Assembly: GCA_948567375.1 (NCBI GenBank)
Contig: OX419758.1
Coordinates: forward strand, 64,299,001-64,363,000
Origin: Lunularia cruciata
Lineage: Eukaryota > Streptophyta > Marchantiopsida > Lunulariales > Lunulariaceae
Reading direction: 5' to 3'
DNA length: 64,000 bases
Under the pieces are notes generated by a model. That model was not told the origin of the DNA and did no database searches. It worked only from the letters and a program-made list of their open reading frames with translations. Position numbers and translations under genes: made by a program. Shown here one piece after another: positions 48,352-61,300 of this stretch. How positions within the stretch are numbered: the stretch's first letter is position 1; each line of letters starts with the position of its first letter.

Positions 48352-49110
48352 TTATGAAGAGCTATCTTTGCCTTTCTGAGTCTTAATCAACAATCCCACT
48401 CTTTCTTGATACCCTATGATTTCCAACATTAGCACTTTTGTGGCATCTTCAAATTTCTTTGAAATGTGTTCCATTAACCCATCTAGTAACTCTTGCAATG
48501 GCTTGCCATAGTAGATCTTCATGGTAAGAGCATGCACTTGGGATCAAAAATCCCAAACTTTCAACTTCTCTAAGGGGACTTCTACTACCTCCTTCACAAT
48601 CTCTTCTAGATGGTCCCGTGTCATCTCCATCTTTGCCAAAATAGTGGTCTTCTCCATATTGAATTGGTTCTTTTAACTCAACCACAGTTTCTTTCAAAAT
48701 TTCTGCCTTCTCCTTCTCACATTTATCCTCCTCCTTTTGCAAGGTCTTCACAAGTTTCTTTACTTGGGTGCCAACTACTTGCAGCTCTTGCTGACGGCCA
48801 ACTTTTGCTCCCATAAGGACATCCCTACTTTTTCCACTTCTCCTTTAAGCACATCAATATTTTCCTATTGGGCTTTTATCCGTTCTTCTAGCTTGAGTCA
48901 TTGGTGTGTTTCTTCCTCTTGTAAGTCAGATGTCTTCTTCCTTAAGGCTAGTTCTTCCTCAATCTCCTTCTTCAAAGCTTGACTTTCTTCTCTAAGTTTT
49001 ACCACCTCTTGCACCAAGTTGTTACTTTGTTTCCCTGTCTCTAAATGTTGAACACAAACTTCTTGCAATTCTCCCCTTGCTTTCATCTTTTCTTTGGTTA
49101 CTCCTTGCAT
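48352..49110 (-). pseudogene. Coiled-coil reading-frame remnant
   Basis: The minus strand encodes Glu/Lys/Gln-rich helical segments (LQEVCVQHLETGKQ, VVKLREESQALKKEIEEEL, VKKLVKTLQKEEDKCEKEK) in shifting frames with stops. The heptad pattern indicates a coiled coil. The segment lies beside the LTR of retroelement E2 but in the opposite orientation. It may be an accessory product of another element or a decayed host gene. Confidence 0.45.
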
Positions 49111-50199
49111 GAGTTGGTGTAGATGTTAGATGAGTATCACATAGTTGGTGATCCCTTTATTAGACTCTACATAGATGGAGAAAAGTTGTTCCATTAATTT
49201 AAGAGCCAGGCTCACCTTATACACTATTAGCTAGAAAGGCACACTATTACAGTATGCCTAATGTAACAATATGGAGTTTACAAATGAGTTAATCGAGACT
49301 AATGAAGTTGCAAATAGGCCAAATTAGCAAAGAATTATAAAATTTTGTTAGAAGCGTCTAGGAAGCTACTTGATACCTTCCAAGTATCGGGTAATGTGGA
49401 TGCCAAGTGGTGACTTCTATGAATAAGTTTCTTGGGAAGCTTCCTTACTAGCTTAATTTTCATACCAAGAGGTGGCTTTTAGAAGGAAGCTTCTTGGAAA
49501 GCTTCTTAACTAATATAGCTTGCATGCCAAGTAGATAGCTTCTAGAAGGAAGTTCCTTGAGAAACTTCCCAATTAGCTTAGCTTGCACTCTAAAAAGGCG
49601 GTTTTTAAGAAGCTTCTTGAGAAGCTTCTCAAGAGCCTTGTATGTTCCCTATAAATACCACAGCCCAAACTCATGCTAGGCATTCAGAGTTTCCCTCATT
49701 CAATAATCCCAATGTGATCTTCCATTCTTTTATCTCTCTTCTTGATCTTTTATATTGGTATCAAAGTAGGAATGGGAAGGATGGAATTTATGGACCACCA
49801 AATCCATTTCACAAAAACCATTGGGATTTTTGTGTCCATGTACTACCCAAGCATCATTTCACATAGTTCATCATCTCATGCTTCTAATAAAATGCAAAGT
49901 GCAATCATCTTGTCCAATGAACCCTTGATACTTCCAATTGTAATTTATGGAGAATGATGAACGTGTTGCATTTACATGTTAACTTAGATAATTATAGATA
50001 GTGTAATAGAATAGTAGCCATGGCGGCATTGCCCAAAGTTATCATTGCTATATAGAAAAAAATCAAGCACCTTACTCAACACCTTACACCATCAAGGATA
50101 AGAGCATACAAAGAGAGCACCATTTCTTGAAGGACAAGAGCAAAATCAATTCTCAAAGCCCAAAGTATTTGAATGCAAGAATCTCCCAAGCATAATGGA

Positions 50200-51430
50200 G
50201 AACTTTGTGTTTGATTGTGAACATTATTTTGAAGCTACAAATCTTCAAGATGAACAAAGATAGATTCTCTGGGCTTCAAGCCAACTAGATAGATGTAATA
50301 CTCTGAGGACAAGAGAACCCTAAGAGAGAAAAAATAAATTTCACACTCAATCTTCCGATGCCCCAAAGGAGCACCTTCTCTTTATTATATAGCCAAGGAG
50401 GATCTCCTCCAAGGAAGCTTCATCATAAGATTAGGTACATGGATAGGTGACCTATCAGCAAGCTCCACCCTTTAGATTACTTGTTTCGATCTGACATGTC
50501 GGTCTTGGTCCCACCTGGTTGGTCAAATAGGCTTTGACCAAAGGGAATCTTTTAGTGAATCTTCCTATAGGAATCTCATAATCACATGGGTGAGGTACCG
50601 TTGGAAAAATCTTGGTGAGACAAACCAAGGTTGATCAAAGGCTACCCTTTCATTTATCAAAGGAGAGGGGGGAATCTGCATATTTTCAAGGCCTAATTCA
50701 TCCATTTAGGCCTCCAAAATTGCCTCTAAAGTTTTCAGGCCTACTTTGGCTTCTAATCTATTAGTAGAAGTGCTCTTTTGGTGACACTTCTATCTGATCT
50801 ACTTTCCCCATCATATGTAACATTTTTCTAGATGTCACCACCCCAAGTTTCACCTCTAGATCATATGCTTAGCTATTGATTCTATAGTTTCCAAGCATGT
50901 TTGGTTTTTGGTCTATTAGTAGAAATACTCTTTTGATGTTACCTCTATCTGATCTACTTAAACCATCATGTATAACATCCTCCCAAATGTTACTAAACCA
51001 AATTTCATCTTTAGATCATCTGCCTAGCTATTGGTATTACAATAGAGTGGAAAAACTATCGAGGCAATTCTGAGTGGAGCAAGCTGAATGGTAGTTTGTT
51101 GCACCAATCTTGAGGTGGAAAGAATTCAAGAGTGCAATAATTGAAAGATTATAGCTATAAATATTATGCAAGATAGATTGGTTGAATTTAAGTAGATTTA
51201 AATATGAATTGAGTGATGTATCAGTCAATTCCATAACACCATAATGTAAATTCCAGATATATTAGAAGGTGAAGCTTTGGATCAATCTGTGAGGTTCTTG
51301 AAGTCACTCACCAAATTGGAAGTGACCGTGCAAGAGCCCTAACACTTGAAAGAAGCCATTAGTTGGCTAAGTACTTTGATTCCTTGGTTATGACAACTTG
51401 GTCTCAACCTTGACCTTCACTGAACCTACC
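50200..51430 (+). pseudogene. gag of E2, split by a solo LTR
   Basis: The left part ends near 50293 in the sequence equivalent to the E1 segment ASTQLD. The right part resumes at 51042 and parallels the E1 gag, including a VRFLKSLTKLE-like run near 51290. It has frequent stops. The structural gene is dead. Confidence 0.65.
50294..51041 (-). repeat. Solo LTR of the element C family, TSD ATAGA
   Basis: This 748-base LTR has TG..CA ends and is flanked by ATAGA at 50289-50293 and 51042-51046. It is homologous to 8528-9254 and 9867-10546, in the same orientation. It interrupts the E2 gag. Confidence 0.93.
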
Positions 51431-51599
51431 AACACACTACATATGGGTGGAAAAGCCAATATTGATGGAGATTGATACCATCCAATAGAGACCACTTGGA
51501 ACTACAAATAGATAAAGATTACAAACAATGGTGGTTATTTTTATTATTGCCAAATTGAATATTGCATTGCTGAATGTCCACTCAAGAATGGACAACCTT

Positions 51600-52000
51600 G
51601 ACAAATTGCCCAAATGGAGTTAGTGGAGTGTGATGATCAAGGAAATAAAGAATCCCAATAGGAGAATTTGAGCCATCTATTGAGAACTTGATTAGTTCCA
51701 ATGGGATTGAATTCTTGATCTATGCAAGTTTGCTTCACTTACAAGGTATAATATCTGATAGTGATTGTAAGATTTTGGTTAATTCTAAGAGATTTAGAGA
51801 ATTGCATGTCAATGCAATTAATAAAAGAATTAGGTATTCCTATCAAGCCAATAATTGGAAGTAGATTGATGATAGTCAATGGTAGAAAGAGTTATGCATT
51901 CCATACCTCACATTTTTTTATATTCAAGATGGGGAATGAGTATTTTGAGTGTGTGAGATTTGCAAGCAATCTAGGTGTGATGCTACAAATGGCATGACAA
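51600..52000 (+). pseudogene. Protease-like remnant of E2
   Basis: A frame with ELGIPIKPIIGSRLMIVNGRK resembles the C-terminal half of a retroelement aspartic protease. It is preceded by sequence shared with E1 at 18540-18680. It is incomplete and broken. Confidence 0.4.
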
Positions 52001-52029
52001 GTATCTTCTAAAGTAGGAAATTTGAGAAC

Positions 52030-52700
52030 TTTCATGAGATCTTTACTCTTCTAGCTAAATTGAATATTCATGGTATTTTCTCTAGCCAATTGAAAATACA
52101 TCAAATGGATGTAAATAAGATCTTTTTACATGGATTGGTTGAGTAAGGAGCGTCTTGAAGATTATCTTGTAAGGAAAGAGCATGAAAACTAGCATGAAAA
52201 CAAGCATGAAAACTAAAAAATTAGCATGAAAACCAAAAACTTTATGGTTTAAAGCAAGAGCTCATAGGGCTTGGCATACCAAGATCAATACTCCTTTGTT
52301 ATAAGTTGGTGTTACACATATTATTTAAAATCCAAATTCAATATGAAGGTAGAAGCAAGAGGATTGATATTGTGTATTGTTTATATGGATAATACTATTA
52401 TAAGTGGAATCAAGGATATTGTGTAGAGTAGGATTTCTTTGGAACTCAAAACTTGAGATGAAAGACTTTCAAGAAATTCATTGTTACCTTGATATTGAAA
52501 TTGGAAGAGGCAAGGAGTCTGAATGTTCATGCAACCAAAGAAGACTATGGATATTCTTGAAAGGTCTAATCTGAAAGGAGTGTAATCTATTTTTTATACT
52601 TGAGATCTATGGATGAAATCTTAATGTTGATGACCACGCTTATGAAAAGAAGATCCATGTTGCATTATCCATAAAGCTAGTAGAGATTTATATTCTTAGT
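52030..52700 (+). pseudogene. Ty1/Copia reverse transcriptase fragment
   Basis: Pieces in changing frames match the Copia RT order: IHQMDVNKIFLHG near 52110, a KQ-RAHRAWHTKIN segment near 52260, the catalytic-site relic YMDNTIISG near 52380 (canonical Y-V-D-D, second Asp lost), MKDFQEIHCYLDIEIG near 52460, and PKKTMDILERSN near 52540. It is a different superfamily from the Ty3-type gag just upstream, so it is either a separate insertion or a chimera. Confidence 0.75.
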
Positions 52701-55308
52701 ATTACAAGATTTTACAATGTTTCAAGTAGTGAATGTTTTTGCAGTAGCTTAATAGATTTCATTGGGATTTCATTAGGTAAAAGGATTTTATGACACCTCA
52801 AAAGTACAATAAATTCTGGGAGGAAAAATACAAGAGCAACCCATTACAGCAAAAGGTTAAATTAGTAGGATTTATCAACTCAAACTGCGAAAGATAGAAA
52901 CCCAATAAGGTCTATGTTAGGATATGTGTTCAGTCTAGGGAGTGATTGAGCCTCAGGGTAGGCAAAAAAAAAAATTTCTATTGTGACTCTACCATATGCA
53001 CAGGCTAGATATAAAAGTTTCGTTTATCCTAAGGAAGGTGATTGCAATCACCTTCTTTGTTTTCGTGATCGAAACGGTACTCAAAGTGATACTGAACTTT
53101 TATATGTTTGTCTTTACATAGAATACAAGAATCTTAGCTAAGGTGATAACATAAAATTATCAATGAAGATCTTTGTTGGAATATATTAGAAGGATATTTG
53201 CAATCAAGAAAACAAAGACTTCTTTTCAGGTATCGACCGCCATCACCTTTCAGTCCCATATCGATAAAAAAAATCAGAGACTTCTTTTCACTTAGCGACC
53301 GCATTCCTTGACCAAGGACTTTCTCTGCCTCTCGTTTCGGAAACGAAACTGATGAAGACAAGAGGGGTTGGTTGCGAGTTCTAGCTACCATGCTGTCATC
53401 TGAAACGAACTTTCGTGAGAAGACGATTCATTTGTTTCAATTCTCAACTTCTAATCAAAACTCGATCGATACAAACTGTCTTTTTCCCACTTGAACCTTT
53501 CAGAGAGAACAGAAAAAGGCGACCGCGTAGGAAAAATGAAGGATGGGAAGACCCATCAAGCGAAAAAAGGCGACCGCGTAGGAAAAAAGAGACAAGCCGT
53601 ACAAGGGAGAGACAAAAAAAGGTAACATGGGGCTAAGCCCAAATGTTGAACCTTTCTGATCAAGACTTTCTCAGGAAAGATTGTCTTGTTTCCATGCGAA
53701 CCTTAGTACATCAAGCAGTACCCATGTTCGAAACAGCTGCCAAAACAGCGCAATGGCCATCTCCCCACATGTCATAGGCGTAGTTTCTGCCAGATATACA
53801 TGTGACAAACGAATCAGAATGGATTCAACGGTGATTCCGAGACAAACTTGTCTTTGCTTTCGGAGTACATTGAAATACAACTTTAGAATTCAGAGTTTGC
53901 TAACCTCCCGGCACCTTTTGTATTCTCTCACTAGGACGGTAGATGATCAAGTCAAGACAAGCAGTAGATTTGTATGACGCAGCCATATCATGATACAACT
54001 TTTAGTTGGGTCTGGAATTCAACGACTACAGGAGAACATTCCTTGACAGAAATCGCGTTCAAAGCGACACACAAGATGGACCACGTGAACAGAATGGGAT
54101 AGATTCGAATATGCTTAATCACACGCCCACTCGTTTGTTTGTATGGATGTAGTAGCACTCACTGCCACTTCCATGACTTGTTGTTATATATTTTCAGTGT
54201 GGAGTGCCGTGCATTTCAACATCACTTTTTACCATAAGGAAAGTATGTTTTAAGAAGTTCGAAGTTGTGAATTGTTGTTGAAGTCACTTAGTTTTCTGCA
54301 CCCTAACGCTTTGATTTTGCAGGCAAGGACGGTGACGCCATGGAAGAGTTCCTTCACCCAAGGAACCCTCCATCAACCCTTGGGAAGTTGAGGCACTAAG
54401 ACTTGATAGAAAGATTCAATTTGACTTTTCATTTCTGGAATTGGGAATATATCTCAAAACCTAGGGTACAAAAATGAAAAAGGATGAAATGACTATAACA
54501 AAACCAACTTAGAGCAAATCCAAGGGGAAAGATGCTGGACCCAAGGATGGTACCACCATGGAAACAAATTTTAGGCCCGGATTGATGCCTCCTTCGTTAG
54601 TAATAAAAAATTCATTAATAATATTTATTCAGATTCTCTTTTTCTAAGAATGATCTTAAAATTTCTATGGTACGTCACAATTTGCTTTTTTCTATGTTTG
54701 TAAGACATAGAAATTAAGCATTTTACACTCATTAGATATATGCAGAATATATAAGAAAAGGTTGTAAATGCTAGTATATTTAAGTATTTTGATGCACCCA
54801 AAGTTTCCGGGCACTACCGGTAGGACCGGTTCTTTGGGATGATGCCCGTATCTGCTACCATGGACGTTCAGACGGGGAGTGACGCCAGGACACGCGTCGG
54901 GAGGGGAGACTACGCGCGACGGAGTATGTGGTCAGTCCGAGTCAGTGCTACGACGCTGGTGGCATCCGATGCAGAATCATCTCCAGCCTCATGATTATCG
55001 TGAATTACGATCGCGCAATTCTGATGTGTTTCTCGAGAAATTCTACGTCGTCATGCCCTCATCGAACGCAATTGCCTTCGGTCTTCAGTTCCTAAGATCT
55101 GTCATTGATTCTTTGGACCATCTGTCAATTGACCTGTATCGATTGGTGGATTGCCCGTGCTTGAGTTGAGAAAGTCTTCAGGCAGTCGATTGCTTTTTGT
55201 ATGGGCGCGGAATTGCTTGATAATTTGAGGACGGTATCGGGTAATTGAAGACTTTGAGCTTTGAGTCTCCGTCTTCGAGGGTTAGGGGAGAAAGAAAGTG
55301 GGAGAGCG
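52701..55308. other. Intergenic region upstream of the EMB8-like gene
   Basis: No supported gene is present. It includes the right direct repeat (53513-53640) with its own internal duplication, an AT-rich stretch at 54600-54780, and a more GC-rich segment from 54830 that probably holds the promoter and 5' UTR of the next gene. Confidence 0.5.
53513..53640 (+). repeat. Direct repeat bracketing the E2 block, right copy
   Basis: This is the partner of 47686-47774. Within it AAAAAGGCGACCGCGTAGGA occurs twice (about 53513 and 53563), giving a Lys/Arg-rich plus-strand frame. Confidence 0.75.
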
Positions 55309-58300
55309 ATGGATGGGGACCTTGGAGTTAGAGATATGGAACTAGGATTGGTGAAGCTGTTGGCAGCAGCTGGTTCGGTATCATGCTGGGAGTACGCTGC
55401 GCTGCTGTGCATTATCACCGGAATTTTGCTTTATCATATGCTGGAATTTCATTTCGTGGGAGATTTTCTTGGCGGATGGAGAGGCGATGTTGTACACATT
55501 GTACACAGTCCTAGGTCATCAGTCACTGCCCATCTGCTTTCCAAATGTGAAATTCTCCAAAAAAGGTGAATTTTCGTTTACGTTTGGAGTCTAGTTGAAA
55601 CTCTTACATGGTGGCAAGTCATGCTACTTGGCTCCTGTATACAATTTCAAGCTGATTAGAAACACATGCGTAGCTAAATGTCCAACATAGGAAGGATGTA
55701 CCTATTACTCGTTATGCTAACGGCTTGACTCAAGTGAGCCTCCAGCAGTTTCATAGCAGGTTAATTATGTGACTTATGCCCTTACTTCCTCTTTCCAGAT
55801 TCGTCTCGGTCCAGATGTTTCAAATGCGACACATATGTAGCCCTGGGATGTTGAAGGTCTCTTTACAGGTTTTAGTATAGAGAACACTGTAGATCAATCA
55901 AGCTGATAAGCGCCTGGATTGTATGGGATTTCCTCTGATCCCAGGTATTGGCCAACGCCCTGGCTTGCCAGCCCACACCTGCAGACACTCTTCCTTCATT
56001 TCTTCGGAAGGTCCCCAAGGATTGCGTATCAAAGGTACATATTTCTTGTCCCAATAGTTTGCTCTGATGAAATATGTAAATGGCCCTATAAGCAGAGAAA
56101 CCTATTTCCTATTCCATGAAGAGGCAACGCAGCTACGGTTGTCTTAAGGAGTGTGTTTTGCTTATTTACAATGTTGAAGTAGCCGAGTGTCAATCTGTAT
56201 GTAACGATGCACGAAGCGATTGATGGCACATGACAGATGTTGTCATGGAGATCGCGATAGATTTTTGGACAATATCAGAAATGTTGGTCGAAATTGCTGT
56301 TATTTGGCCAGAAATCTGGAGCGTGCTCCTTTTAGAGAGGGGTGTCAAAATCATCATAAATTTTGTCAAAGATGAGCCTTGCGAGGACATATCAAGCTTT
56401 AGTTGCTTCTGTTGAATTCCAACTATGTCAATATACAGATGTTACTACGAAATTGCATCTATACATATGGAGTCCATTGGTCATACGGCGTAGTTCAAAT
56501 TTTTGGTTGTGCATTAACCTTTCTAACTAAGCTGTTGAAATGAAGTTCTATTATACTTTTGTTAATACAGAGAAGTTGCAATAATGAGATGTTAAACTGA
56601 CAGACAATCATGTGTGTTGCTGCTAGGCAATTGTATATCACAACAGACGGTGGTACTATAGCTCTTGACTGGGTTCATCCACGCGCATGTAAGTTTCCCC
56701 CTTCTCCTAATTATTATCAACAATTTCCTTATGTGCATCTTTTCCGCCCGTTGACTAACTCTGCTATGAAACTTAGCATGGAAGTTGAAATTGCCGAAGT
56801 TTCTTGCATTCTTTGTGCCGCGTGTTAGTCTTGTTTAAATCTTCTCTTCCGATTCCTTACTCAGTGAGAGTGCACGATTGATCTCACCACTTACTACAAA
56901 TATGTATGCTTCAAGTATAGTCGTCTCCTCTTGTTACTTGTCTTACGTCTGACACGGTTCGGAACGAGGTTGTGGCAGCTACTGAGAGTGAAAGTGGTGA
57001 AGACGGGGGGCAGGGCCCAACCTCTGATGAAACTCCCACCGTTATTATAGTTCCCGGTCTTACAAGTGACTCCACGAATCACGTACAGCTCACGCTCTCT
57101 TCTCAGTATGCTTTCCTCGCTGTTAGTAACGCTTCGAGAAGTTCTATGCGATGGATGTACCATGTAATTGTCTTCTCTGTTCCAACTACCATTATCGCTC
57201 GCACAGCTCATACGAGTAAAGTTCACATCGTTTGTGTCAAGCAGTACATCAAGCATCTTGTTGGAAGCCTTTCTGACAGTGGATGGCGAGTTTTAGTAAT
57301 CAATCATAGAGGCCTTGGCGGGATTTCTATAACTGTAAGTTGCTCCAACCAAGATATACACCCTAGGTCCACGGAGAACTTTGCATTCCCCTTGCACCCA
57401 AATGGTGAGCTGTGTGTTTGGAGCCACCCTCATTTCCAGCTGCTACTATCGTCTGACCAGAGTAGCTGTTGATTACGTATATGCTGATATGGTTCGGTTA
57501 TGATAGGGGTTCATTATACTTCTCGAATTCAGAATCATTTAGTTGAAGGTTCTTTATGATAGAGAATGTCGTACACAGTCAAATGATGTAATTTGATCAT
57601 CTTATCAGCGGAATAAGGTATGACTCATGCAAACTGTACAACCGTCCTCCTGGGTTTGCTCTCGAATTTTAGAGGAATTTAAAATGGGTGGAGCATACCT
57701 TTACATCAAACTATACCATACACTAGCATGATGCTATGTATCGGGTTTATCCCTAGCGGGTGTGGATTCGCCGTTCTACGAACGGCTTCTGCTTTGATTT
57801 CACTTACACCACAGTATCATTCTAGTATATGATATATACGAAAGAATAGTGTTTTACGCCACCAACAGCACTAGTTAGAGAGTATTTTCTACTACATACT
57901 AATTCGACTGTCTAACTCCAAGAATTTTGCAGTCAGACCAGTTCTATAATGCAGGATGGACAGAGGACCTGCGAACTCTTCTCTTGTACGTACAAGAAAA
58001 ATATCCGAAGTCCCCTCTTCTTGCTGTTGGAACAAGTATCGGTGCAAATATCTTGGTATAAGCCGTACTTGAAAACTTCGCCTATGTACCTGTCCAGTCT
58101 TGACGGCACTTGTTCTCTGAGTGTCTGGTTTTACAGAAGTCATGCTTGCTTTCCGGAATTTCGAAGGCAGATAGCTGACATAAACACCTCCGAATAAACC
58201 ATAGGGGACCGTATACACAGACTACATGAAATTGTGACTTTCTCTTCTCACATATTTCGAGGTAGTGCTTATGTCATCTAGTCTATGGACTGGCTGCCCT

Positions 58301-61300
58301 TGTGGAACCTCAGGCAATACACTTCTTTGCATGTCTTGATATTTTATGGACTTATCAATCCGTCACTCTAACTAGGATTTAATATTTGCATCGGTTGCAG
58401 GTAAAGTACCTTGGAGAAGAAGGGACGAAAACACCGGTGGGTGCTGCAGTGGCTATCTGTTGTCCTTGGGATCTTATGGTAAGAGCTTCACTAGCCCATC
58501 TGTTTCAAAGAAACTCTACTCTACGTTGTTTTTCAGCGCTATTAAGTCAATAGTATGCTTATGGAGAGAAGTATGTGTAAGTTTGGATTACCTTGCCAGT
58601 GACGTGTGCATATTCCTCAGCTCTGTGACAGATTTATTTCGAGGAACTGGGTACAGGCGATTTACAACAAAGTTTTAGCAAGTGGGCTTTGTGACTACGC
58701 TCGGTTGTAAGTCCTGTCGCACTCAAGTCCCAATCACGTGGAATCTATTTACATATTCTAAACTCTATTTATAGATTCTGGTCATCTGATACGTAATCTG
58801 CTTTTGCAGACATGAAAATGCATTTACGCGGATGATGAACTGGGACCTTCTTAGCACGGTGAGTATAAAGCAGATGTGAGGTTCTGTCCATAATTAATTC
58901 ACTGTGGATCAAGTTTTCCTTCAGCCTCCGGGGACTGTAAATGGTTGAACATACTGTAACAGAACTTACATCAAACTCCGACACGTTCATCCACATTCCT
59001 CAAACAAACATCGTCGCTCTGTTGTCCTCTTACTATGGTTTTATTATAGCCTCAACAAAGTCGAAATTTGATTCTGGATAAATATTACCTGTTATACACC
59101 TTTGTATCCATCCGTCAGGTTTAGTTAGTCCTTTGTGAATGTACAGGCCTGAATCTTCTCCTCAACTAACAATTCCGTTCTTCTGTCTTTCTTCAGTCAA
59201 GGTCCGTACGAGATTTTGATGATAACTGCACAAGACTTGTGGGCAAGTATGAGGTATAGTACCTCTCAACTCCAATGTTACATTATTACTTGTCTCTTGC
59301 CTTTCAAGCTTCATAACTTCGTGTAGTTACTGTGGCTTCCTCTAGTAATAACCAGTCATTTAACAACATCACTCTGTCAACCACCAGGTGACGGCAAGAG
59401 AATTTACGCTTTCTTCTACTGTACATGTGGTATACTATATTTATCCTTGACAATTGTCTATCGCTTTAGTGGTGCATATGCATGCCTGTGATTAATATGA
59501 TGTATGTCGTTGTCGTCGTACTCGATGGGTGGTCCCAGACCGTAGATAAGTACTATCGTCGGTGCGGCAGTGCCCAGTTTCTGGAAGGTGTTGCGGTTCC
59601 GCTTCTGTGCGTCAGTGCTGAAGACGACCCTATATGCACAAAAGAAGCCATACCTTATGACGAATGCAGGTACGTTTCTGCGCCTTGTTGTTTATGCCTA
59701 CCATTTATTCTTCAACCTGATTTGCTTCAAAGTCATTCACTCTTGTGCAATCTGGGTTTCCTCCTATTTTTTATTGAATCACGTGTGTTGATCGAACTTC
59801 TTTATATGTGCAGGATAAACCCGAACATTATTCTTGCCGTAACAAAACACGGGGGTCACCTTGGGTATTTCGAGGGTCTCCCCGCTAAAACCATTTGGTA
59901 TAGTTCCCTGCATCACTTCTTGACAGTTGGTCACTGTTGTGGTTTCTACAGTATCGCTTATATATTAGTTTCCTGAATTTGGTGGAAGTAGCTGAGCATT
60001 ATCTACAGTTGGTAAAAGTCAGAAAACGGAGCATGTAGTCAGCCTCTTCGTCTTACTTATGAAGGGTAGCTGAAGAAAGAGGTCTGCTGAGTTTTAAGTA
60101 TCTGGGTTGTCATACTATGGAAGGCCCAAACGAACTCACTGGTTCAACCCTACCTGCTGTGATGGTTTACATGTTTCATATATGTTGGCATCCAATCATT
60201 TGTGTGTATACAGGTACGTCCGTGCAGCAACTGAATTTTCAAGGGTGATTCTCTCCAGCTCTTTTATGCATCGACAAAACGAAGTAAGGACGATTTATTC
60301 CTTTCGTACAGTCCAATTTCATGAGAATCTCAATTTCAACTTTCTGTTTCTCCTCTTCCTGGAGAAACTCTTGATTTGTTGTTCTGTAGTAGTACTCCGC
60401 TATTGTTTGAAGATCAAGTCCTGGACTAAGAATTGATTGTGATCCTCTCAGCTCTTCACCACTTATCATTTCGGAGGTTCTGACATTCCATCTAACGCCA
60501 CTCTTCTTCATCACGGAATTTCTTTTTCCTATTCATCTCTTTTGAAGCAACCCTCACTCTTCAAAATATTTCAAGGTTTCAACGTTTGAGTCTTGGATCA
60601 TTCTAAAAGTCCGATGGTTTAGATCCGTCGAGGCAAGGGGTAGAAGTAGAGCCCAGGCGTTGGTTTGAGTTTCGAAAAGTGCTCACCATGTGAAAAACTT
60701 GTTCTGTAAACTTTTAGGTGGATACGTCCACAGACCCAAAGAACGCGTCGGCCATTGATCAAGGACCTTTCTTGGCTTTGGGCGAGAATTCCACTGTGGC
60801 TCCCAAGACTACTGGGCACGATGGGGAAGATCCGACTGCCCTTCATGAAAGACCAGCAGAAACTTCTGAGTTAAGGTCGGGAGCGCTCAAGGTGGTAGGC
60901 TCCACAATCCATGAAGGGCCTCAACTGAGCAGAGACAAATCTGATAGGCTTGCATCAAGTTACTGTGAGAAAGATGAGAATTATATAATCGTAAGTGATG
61001 ATTTTGGAGGACCTATTTACAAGACCGTTGAAGGAAGTTGTGAGACTACACACACAAGCAGTGTGGATAGAGAAGCAAAAATAAATGGAGGACAAACAAC
61101 GGTCAAATTACAATTCCGAAGTTTCTCAGAATTGCTTGCAGTGCAATCTGTACTGTCGCAACTCCTAGAGCAGGTGCCTCAATCAGTGCCCTCGCTTTGG
61201 ATTTTGCCGAATTTTGCTCTGGTGTTAGTCGTCTGCTTACAAACTAAGCTTCGTTCATTGGTTCATCCTTAATTTGTTGGATATTTCAAACCGCGTGGGC

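Larger units (their letters stand above)
49262..52020 (+). mobile_element. Decayed LTR retroelement E2 (relative of E1)
   Basis: The LTR-like start TGTAACAATATGG is at 49262. Tandem hairpin-forming units lie at 49380-49640, a TATA box TATAAATAC at 49650-49658, and a primer-binding site TGGTATCAAAGT at 49756-49767. Gag follows from about 50200, split by a solo LTR, then a knuckle remnant near 51550 and a protease-like fragment to about 52000. The order matches E1. All coding is broken. Confidence 0.7.
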
